Part shown: piece after piece, positions 21,834-25,980 of the stretch | Numbering within the stretch: position 1 is the first letter of the stretch | Layout of the letters: each line of letters begins with the position of its first letter | Source of the DNA: Candidatus Bathyarchaeota archaeon | GTDB taxonomy: Archaea > Thermoproteota > Bathyarchaeia > Bathyarchaeales > Bathyarchaeaceae | NCBI GenBank assembly: GCA_026967815.1 | Contig: JAPUUO010000007.1 | Coordinates: 1 to 25,980, forward strand | DNA length: 25,980 bases | Direction of reading: 5' to 3' | The notes under the pieces: model-generated | What the model saw: only the letters and a program-made list of their open reading frames with translations | The model's database searches: none | What the model was told of the DNA's origin: nothing | Translations under genes and position numbers: made by a program

Positions 21834-22520
21834 CTATGCTTTTGTCATGGCCTCTGCAAACTCAGATAAAACCTTGTAAGGATTCCGAGCCTTTACAATG
21901 CCACTTGCAACTAGGACGCCTTTAGTTCCAAGTCTTAACGCTGCTGCTACATCTTCACCTGTTGTTATGCCTGCACCACAGAGCACAATCACGTCTGGAT
22001 TAATCTGTTTCACGAGTTCTACTGTTCCGCTTACAACTTCTGGCTTAGTCTTAGAAACGGGAATCCCTGTGCCGATAAGTTCGGGCGGCTCAATAGCGAT
22101 CAAATCAGGTTTTAGCGATGCTGTAGCGGCGCTTACAGTAGAATTGTTGGTGCAAACCAGAGAGATCAAGCCTACTTCTCTAGCTCTTGTGATGGCGACG
22201 TCTATGTCGGCAAGCTTTAATCGTTTTTCAGAATGGTTGATTAATGTACCCGACGCTCCAGCTTCTTTGATTGATTCGGGGAGAATGTGTCCTGTGGAGC
22301 TGCCTGGTTTAATCGGGTCTATATGTTGAGCAAACACTGGAATGGATACGGCTCTAACGATTGGCTTTAAATCCACACTTTGAGGGGCTACTCCAACGCA
22401 GATTTTTGCTTCTAAACTTACCTTTTCGCAGTTTTTCGCCAGTTGCAGGGCTTTTGGTCCTGTGGCTTCAGAATATGTTTTAAAGTTCACAATAATTATC
22501 GGCGTATTAATCTTATTCAA
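21834..22520 (-). CDS. tpiA: Triosephosphate isomerase, archaeal short form
   Basis: Interconverts dihydroxyacetone phosphate and glyceraldehyde-3-phosphate, supplying both halves for FBP aldolase. At 228 residues it is the archaeal short type (about 225 against 250 in bacteria). Active-site residues are all present: N12 and K14 (VNFKTY), H96 (NHSEKR) and E144 (AIEPPELIGTG), plus the phosphate-binding GAGITTGEDVAAAL and GVLVASGIV loops. TTG 22520 is used, with GAGG at 22525-22528 (minus) four bases upstream. As first gene of the minus operon it places gluconeogenic triose chemistry under the same promoter as glycogen turnover. It is divergent from acylphosphatase, sharing an AT-rich promoter at 22548-22560. 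Confidence 0.95.
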   Translation of the reverse strand: MNKINTPIIIVNFKTYSEATGPKALQLAKNCEKVSLEAKICVGVAPQSVDLKPIVRAVSIPVFAQHIDPIKPGSSTGHILPESIKEAGASGTLINHSEKRLKLADIDVAITRAREVGLISLVCTNNSTVSAATASLKPDLIAIEPPELIGTGIPVSKTKPEVVSGTVELVKQINPDVIVLCGAGITTGEDVAAALRLGTKGVLVASGIVKARNPYKVLSEFAEAMTKA

Positions 22521-22547
22521 CTTGCCTCGCCGCGTATAGCATACACC

Positions 22548-22560
22548 TTAAAATTTAAAA
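22548..22560. promoter_or_regulatory. Shared TATA element between tpiA operon and acylphosphatase
   Basis: TTAAAATTTAAAA reads as a TATA-like box on both strands. On the minus strand it lies ~30 bases before the predicted start of the six-gene glycogen operon (tpiA TTG at 22520). On the plus strand it would start a transcript near 22580 for acylphosphatase. One AT-rich block probably serves two divergent promoters. Confidence 0.45.
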
Positions 22561-22615
22561 CAATTTGGGAAAAGAACATCATGAGTACGTGCTCCTGTTG
22601 TTGGAAGTGTTTACG

Positions 22616-22906
22616 TTGAAGATAAGAGCGCATGTTTACGTTAGTGGGCGAGTTCAAGGAGTATTTTTTCGTTCTGAGACTCAAGACATAGCTATGAGGT
22701 ATGAGGTCACAGGTTGGGTGCGCAACCTTCCGGACGGAAGGGTTGAGGCTGTTTTTGAAGGAGAGAAAGAAAAAGTTGACAAACTAGTCGAGTTTTGTAG
22801 GAGAGGTCCGCTAGGAGCCGGTGTAGCTAATGTGGAAGTTTCATGGGAAACGTACACTAGTGAATTTCAGAATTTTAAGATACGCTATGGATACTGGCGA
22901 TACTAA
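22616..22906 (+). CDS. acyP: Acylphosphatase
   Basis: A 96-residue enzyme hydrolysing acyl phosphates such as acetyl phosphate, 1,3-bisphosphoglycerate or carbamoyl phosphate. The catalytic arginine R19 is in GRVQGVFFR (11-19) and the catalytic asparagine N37 in GWVRNLPDGRVE. The ferredoxin-like alpha/beta fold covers the full length. TTG 22616 is chosen because it gives the usual family N-terminus and has GGAAG at 22603-22607. GTG 22607 and the much longer frame from TTG 22565 add residues without family support. It is divergent from tpiA and followed by surE after 60 bases, possibly co-transcribed with it. Confidence 0.93.
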   Translation: MKIRAHVYVSGRVQGVFFRSETQDIAMRYEVTGWVRNLPDGRVEAVFEGEKEKVDKLVEFCRRGPLGAGVANVEVSWETYTSEFQNFKIRYGYWRY

Positions 22907-22966
22907 GGGCGTAAACGCTTATCTTCTATCACATCTTCAAAGTTAAGCCTGAGCGGTGCAAGCATC

Positions 22967-23758
22967 TTGAAAACGATTCTTCTCATAAACGACGATGGAA
23001 TTGAGTCGCTGGGCTTAATCACGCTGAAGAAGAAACTGGAAAAACTCGGCGAAGTAGTTGTGGTTGCCCCTAGAAAGGAGAGAAGCGGCATAGGAAAAGC
23101 CATAACCTCTTCTGGATATGTGAAGATTATCGAAAAAAGGCTGAAAGACGGTTCTGAAGCCTACGCCGCAAGTGGGACGCCGGCCGACGCGGTTCTTTTG
23201 GCCTTAAACAAGATTCTTAACCATCCGCCAGACTTGCTCGTGGCTGGAGTAAATTTGGGACCAAACTTGGGCATAGATGACATGCTGAACTCGGGTACAC
23301 TAGGCGCTGCGTTGGAAGCTGCCATTCACGGTGTACCAGCTGTCGCGGTTTCTTATTGTAAACGAGAATTCATAGATCAACATGCAGACAAAGCAAAGAT
23401 TACCGAAGAAAATTTGGAGTTTACCGTGAAGTTCGCCCAAAAAATTGTGGAGTATGTGTTGAAGAACGGCATGCCGCAAAACGTGGATATAATCTCCATA
23501 AATGTGCCGGAAAACGCTGACCGCAAGAAGTTGAAGGTCACTAATCTATCTTATGTTGGGTATGGAGACATTTGGACTGAAGAAAAGGAAGGATATAGAA
23601 TCGCCAGCTGGAAGCTTGCAGACTACGAGGATTCAAACTCGGAAACCGATATACACGTTGTTAAAGAAGGATACATTTCTGTTACACCAATCAAGGTGAG
23701 GTTGTTACACAACAGAGATGCATTAGAATCCATGATCAAAGACATTCAGTTCGAATAG
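22967..23758 (+). CDS. surE: 5'/3'-nucleotidase SurE
   Basis: A 263-residue metal-dependent phosphatase acting on nucleoside monophosphates and related phosphoesters, linked to stationary-phase survival in bacteria and common in archaea. The metal site is clear: D9/D10 (INDDG), S40 (RKERSG) and N96 (AGVNLGPN); SGTPADAV (69-76) and NSGTLGAALEA (about 108-118) are further family blocks. TTG 22967 is the only start giving the canonical MKTILLINDDG N-terminus; a weak GGTG lies ~10 bases upstream. It follows acylphosphatase in the same direction and converges on the small unknown gene at 23786, ending inside a shared hairpin. Confidence 0.95.
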   Translation: MKTILLINDDGIESLGLITLKKKLEKLGEVVVVAPRKERSGIGKAITSSGYVKIIEKRLKDGSEAYAASGTPADAVLLALNKILNHPPDLLVAGVNLGPNLGIDDMLNSGTLGAALEAAIHGVPAVAVSYCKREFIDQHADKAKITEENLEFTVKFAQKIVEYVLKNGMPQNVDIISINVPENADRKKLKVTNLSYVGYGDIWTEEKEGYRIASWKLADYEDSNSETDIHVVKEGYISVTPIKVRLLHNRDALESMIKDIQFE

Positions 23759-23791
23759 CATTGGTGCTTTTTCTTTTAGTCTATGCTATTC
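23753..23791. terminator. Symmetrical hairpin spanning both stop codons of converging genes
   Basis: GAATAGCAT (23753-23761) and ATGCTATTC (23783-23791) form a 9-bp inverted repeat with a 21-base loop holding CTTTTTCTTTT. Each arm contains the TAG stop of one gene: surE on plus, the unknown protein on minus. Both genes thus end in the same GAATAGCAT. A bidirectional terminator is the likely role, with the T-rich loop ending plus-strand transcription. Confidence 0.5.
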
Positions 23792-24190
23792 CATTTCTCT
23801 TGGAACACGAAAGTGTGATTCTTTTCCAGCGCTAATGTATTCGCCGCCTTCGTCACGAATAATAGAGGCTATTTTCGCAAAGTTATCTGAACCCAAATAT
23901 TGACGAGGTTTGATAACCACGTATTCTTTTTTTTCTTCGAACAAGAGCATGTCTTCAAGGTCTTTTGGGAAGAGTGTGCGCACATCATCGATCGAGCGTT
24001 TTTTTCCTTCTGTAGGAGAAGGCGCAGGAGTAGGCATGGGGGTTTCAGTTTCTTTTAAAGATTTGGCTACATCGGTAAGGTCATGAGAAATAGTCTTTAG
24101 AACGTCAAGGAGTTCGCTAATACGCTCCAAAACTTGTTCTCGGCTTGGTTTCTCCTTGCTCATGGATATTCCACGCATTAGTATTTTCAT
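23786..24190 (-). CDS. Small archaeal protein of unknown function with coiled-coil N-terminus
   Basis: A 134-residue protein, not recognised as a named family. The N-terminal part is a charged heptad-like helix (EQVLERISELLDVLKTISHDLTDVAKSLKET), probably a coiled coil. A proline/threonine linker (TPMPTPAPSPTEG) joins it to a compact C-terminal domain with YVVIKPRQYLGSDNFAKIASIIRDEGGEYISAGKESHFRV, whose lysine/arginine and glycine pattern could suit nucleic-acid binding; I recall similar tails in other archaea without an assigned role. ATG 24190 is chosen because GAGGGG (24195-24200, minus) lies four bases upstream and TTTTATATTAT (24224-24234) is well placed as TATA box. The longer frame from 24247 would start upstream of that promoter. 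Confidence 0.78.
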   Translation of the reverse strand: MKILMRGISMSKEKPSREQVLERISELLDVLKTISHDLTDVAKSLKETETPMPTPAPSPTEGKKRSIDDVRTLFPKDLEDMLLFEEKKEYVVIKPRQYLGSDNFAKIASIIRDEGGEYISAGKESHFRVPREME

Positions 24191-24223
24191 TAAGCCCCTC
24201 TTTTGTTTTGCCCTAGTCGCATC

Positions 24224-24234
24224 ATAATATAAAA
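24224..24234. promoter_or_regulatory. Shared TATA element between the small unknown gene and rtcA
   Basis: ATAATATAAAA can act on both strands. Minus: predicted start ~24203, just before GAGGGG and ATG 24190. Plus: predicted start ~24255, with GAGG at 24266-24269 before GTG 24277. Spacing fits both genes. Confidence 0.5.
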
Positions 24235-24276
24235 GAGCCTCTTCCACAACAACTGAAGATGACCTGAGGCTTCAAA

Positions 24277-25317
24277 GTGTTAAAGATTGACGGCAGCCAG
24301 AAAAGCGGAAGCGGAACAATTCTCCGGTTGTCTGTTGCCCTCGCGGGCATCCTTAATGAACCTCTTCACATCTATAATATTCGACAAAGACGCTCTCAAC
24401 CCGGATTGCGGCCACAACACCTCGAAGCCGTGCTTACCGCAGCAAAAATCTGCAACGCAGAAACCAGAGGAGCAAGACTTGGCTCCCGCGAGTTATGGTT
24501 TAAACCTACTGGAATTGTAGGCGGCGATGTACGTGCGGAAATCGGGACAGCTGGGAGCATCCCAATGCTGTTGTTAACCGTTTTACCTTTGTGCGCTTTT
24601 GCAAGAAAAACCGTGCGTGTTCATGTGACTAAAGGAGGGACCGATGTTAGACATGCGCCTACGATTAACTACATCAAACATGTGTTGCTTCCATTGTTGG
24701 GACGAATGGGATTAGAAACGAAACTTAACGTTCAAAAGTATGGATACTACCCGAAAGGCATGGGTGAAATCTCGCTCGAAGTTCAACCGTGTTCCGAACT
24801 GAAACCTTTTCGTCTTGAAACGTTCGGCAGTGTAGAAGAGGTGAAAGGCAAATCAGTATGTACGTTCCTTGCAGAACGAGAAGTAGCCGAACGTCAAGCT
24901 AGAGCAGCCGATAAAATCCTTGAGGCTCACGGATACGAAGGGCAAGTTGAAATTATGAACGATACGTCTAATCCTCTTCAGAAAGGAAGCTCGCTCGTGT
25001 TATGGGCCAAAACTGGGACAGACGTACTTCTAGGCGGAGATGCCATAGGTGAACTTAGAAAGCCCAGCGAAGTTGTTGGCAGAGAGGCTGCGGAAAACCT
25101 CTTTAAAGAAATCAATGCTGAGGCTACCGTGGATATACATTCAGCCGACATGTTAGTGCCTTATGTGGCTCTTGTTCAAAGCAAGTCGGTTTACCTGTGC
25201 CGAACAATAACACAGCACTTGGACACAAACATCTGGCTAGCTAAGAAAGTCTTAGGGGTAAAGTTCGAAGTCGGCAGAGTCGGAAGTTTACATCGAATCG
25301 AGAAAGTTGAGGCTTAG
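24277..25317 (+). CDS. rtcA: RNA 3'-terminal phosphate cyclase
   Basis: A 346-residue ATP-dependent enzyme converting RNA 3'-phosphate to 2',3'-cyclic phosphate through an AMP-histidine intermediate. Motifs: GSQKSGSGTILRLSVALA (6-23), RQRRSQPGLRPQHLEAV (about 37-53), TKGGTDVRHAPTINY, and the catalytic H314 in RTITQHLDTNIW. Length is normal for the family. The GTG at 24277 has GAGG at 24266-24269. In archaea RtcA acts alongside RtcB ligase and tRNA splicing endonuclease, which makes 2',3'-cyclic ends; the window also holds an intron-containing tRNA, but that co-occurrence is not evidence of a link. Divergent from the small unknown gene. Confidence 0.94.
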   Translation: MLKIDGSQKSGSGTILRLSVALAGILNEPLHIYNIRQRRSQPGLRPQHLEAVLTAAKICNAETRGARLGSRELWFKPTGIVGGDVRAEIGTAGSIPMLLLTVLPLCAFARKTVRVHVTKGGTDVRHAPTINYIKHVLLPLLGRMGLETKLNVQKYGYYPKGMGEISLEVQPCSELKPFRLETFGSVEEVKGKSVCTFLAEREVAERQARAADKILEAHGYEGQVEIMNDTSNPLQKGSSLVLWAKTGTDVLLGGDAIGELRKPSEVVGREAAENLFKEINAEATVDIHSADMLVPYVALVQSKSVYLCRTITQHLDTNIWLAKKVLGVKFEVGRVGSLHRIEKVEA

Positions 25318-25416
25318 AAAGGAGATCTCTTCTCGGTTGGAGTTCACGTCAGAGGCACATGAATATCTCTCTTGTGAGTTCCAGTTCTTATCCAGTATGA
25401 TGTTGCATGTGTACAA

Positions 25417-25827
25417 TCAACGTTGGCGGCCTCGTACGTAGTAAGTCACAAGGCTTTTCGCCACCAATCTTCCTTTCTCATCTTTAACTTCCACATCGCT
25501 CAAAGTGGTTTTCAAGCCTTTGTGCACGATTCGAGCTTCAGCGGTCAAACGACCAGACTCCACTGGTGCCAAGAAATTTATCTTCATTTCAACGGTTACT
25601 GGGGCTGCTCTCAAACCAGCTGAGCCGATCGTTGCCCAAGCGGCAGCTGAATCAGCCAGGCTTCCTATGGCTCCTCCGTGAACTGTCTTCAAAAACTGAA
25701 GGTGTTTCTCCTCTATGTTCATGGTTAAACGAGCATATCCATTCTTTACTTCATCGATCTTCATATTCAAAAGCGCGTAGTAAGGACAAGTCTCTCCACG
25801 TTTTATCAAGTCTGACAGGCCATTCAT
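25417..25827 (-). CDS. Hotdog-fold thioesterase (PaaI-like)
   Basis: A 136-residue acyl-CoA thioesterase-type protein of the PaaI/4HBT hotdog family. The signature HGGAIGSLADSAAAWA spans about residues 50-65, with H50-G51-G52 and D59 in the usual catalytic positions. The five-strand hotdog sheet follows (VTVEMKINFLAPVESGRLTAEARIVHKG, then TLSDVEVKDEKGRLVAKSLVTYYV). ATG 25827 has GGTGT eight bases upstream and a TATA-like CTTATATT at 25868-25875 (minus). It is convergent with rtcA across 99 bases in which I see no gene. The acyl substrate is unknown; small aromatic or short-chain acyl-CoA is usual for the family. Confidence 0.92.
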   Translation of the reverse strand: MNGLSDLIKRGETCPYYALLNMKIDEVKNGYARLTMNIEEKHLQFLKTVHGGAIGSLADSAAAWATIGSAGLRAAPVTVEMKINFLAPVESGRLTAEARIVHKGLKTTLSDVEVKDEKGRLVAKSLVTYYVRGRQR

Positions 25828-25890
25828 TGCTTAGACACCTGAAAAACAGAATAGTTGTCGATGTTGAATATAAGGTCTTTACACGTGACT

Positions 25891-25898
25891 CATATAAG
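25891..25898 (+). promoter_or_regulatory. Possible plus-strand promoter at the window's right edge
   Basis: CATATAAG, divergent from the thioesterase promoter, could drive a gene that continues past the window. An ATG at 25954 is open to the last base (nine codons), but no ribosome-binding site precedes it, so no gene is called. Confidence 0.25.
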
Positions 25899-25980
25899 TA
25901 GACTGTGAGGAGCAATATCAAAAATACAGTAAAGATTATAAGCGTCGGTTTTCATGGAACCATTTCTGAGGACTAATAAA

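Noticed and set aside
22565..22615. Longer acylphosphatase starting at TTG 22565
   Set aside because: It would start upstream of the predicted transcript start (~22580), and the added residues are not found in acylphosphatases.
1..25980. CRISPR arrays, insertion sequences, rRNA genes or a replication origin
   Set aside because: No regularly spaced repeats, transposase motifs, rRNA blocks or origin-type repeats with orc1/cdc6 were found on reading.

Overview
The window is archaeal chromosome and most resembles a member of the Bathyarchaeia (the former miscellaneous crenarchaeotal group). That placement is inferred from gene content and from general recall of these families, not from any database search. 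Archaeal markers seen directly are a one-domain histone, the archaeal/eukaryotic ribosomal protein S17e, a bifunctional FBP aldolase/phosphatase, TATA-type promoters placed so that several genes start leaderless, frequent TTG/GTG starts, and a tRNA intron flanked by a perfect bulge-helix-bulge. CooC points to carbon monoxide dehydrogenase, so an acetyl-CoA (Wood-Ljungdahl) metabolism is likely, although no CODH gene lies in the window.

Layout. 1-400: the tail of a protein resembling an archaeal tyrosine integrase, then an initiator tRNA-Met whose acceptor stem is interrupted by a 30-nt intron. 540-1850: histone (minus), S17e, and a small helical protein of unknown function. 1947-7538: glycerate 2-kinase (minus), divergent from a glyoxylate/hydroxypyruvate reductase; then a class I aminotransferase, a ubiquitin-like SAMP/MoaD protein and an M20 metallopeptidase. 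7566-9763: CooC (minus), divergent from an MFS transporter, with a near-perfect 20-bp palindrome between them. 9869-13146: an RHH-plus-winged-helix regulator divergent from FBP aldolase/phosphatase, then a winged-helix regulator carrying a DUF5752-like domain, then an unrecognised protein.

13300-22520 is a glycogen (alpha-glucan) locus of two converging units. The plus unit is a GT4 glucosyltransferase plus GalT. The minus unit is a probable six-gene operon: triosephosphate isomerase, DUF89 phosphatase, glycogen debranching enzyme, GH57 amylase, a second GT4 enzyme and a small winged-helix regulator. 22616-25827 holds acylphosphatase, SurE, an unknown small protein, RNA 3'-phosphate cyclase and a hotdog thioesterase.

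Read together, the genes outline a gluconeogenic cell: hydroxypyruvate/glycerate enters as 2-phosphoglycerate, TPI and FBP aldolase/phosphatase build hexose phosphate, and the locus at 13.3-22.5 kb stores and mobilises glucan. The two least ordinary observations are the acceptor-stem intron in the initiator tRNA, and a C-terminal domain shared by the GH57 amylase and a nearby winged-helix regulator, which suggests a glucan-responsive regulator. No CRISPR array, insertion sequence, rRNA or replication origin was seen.
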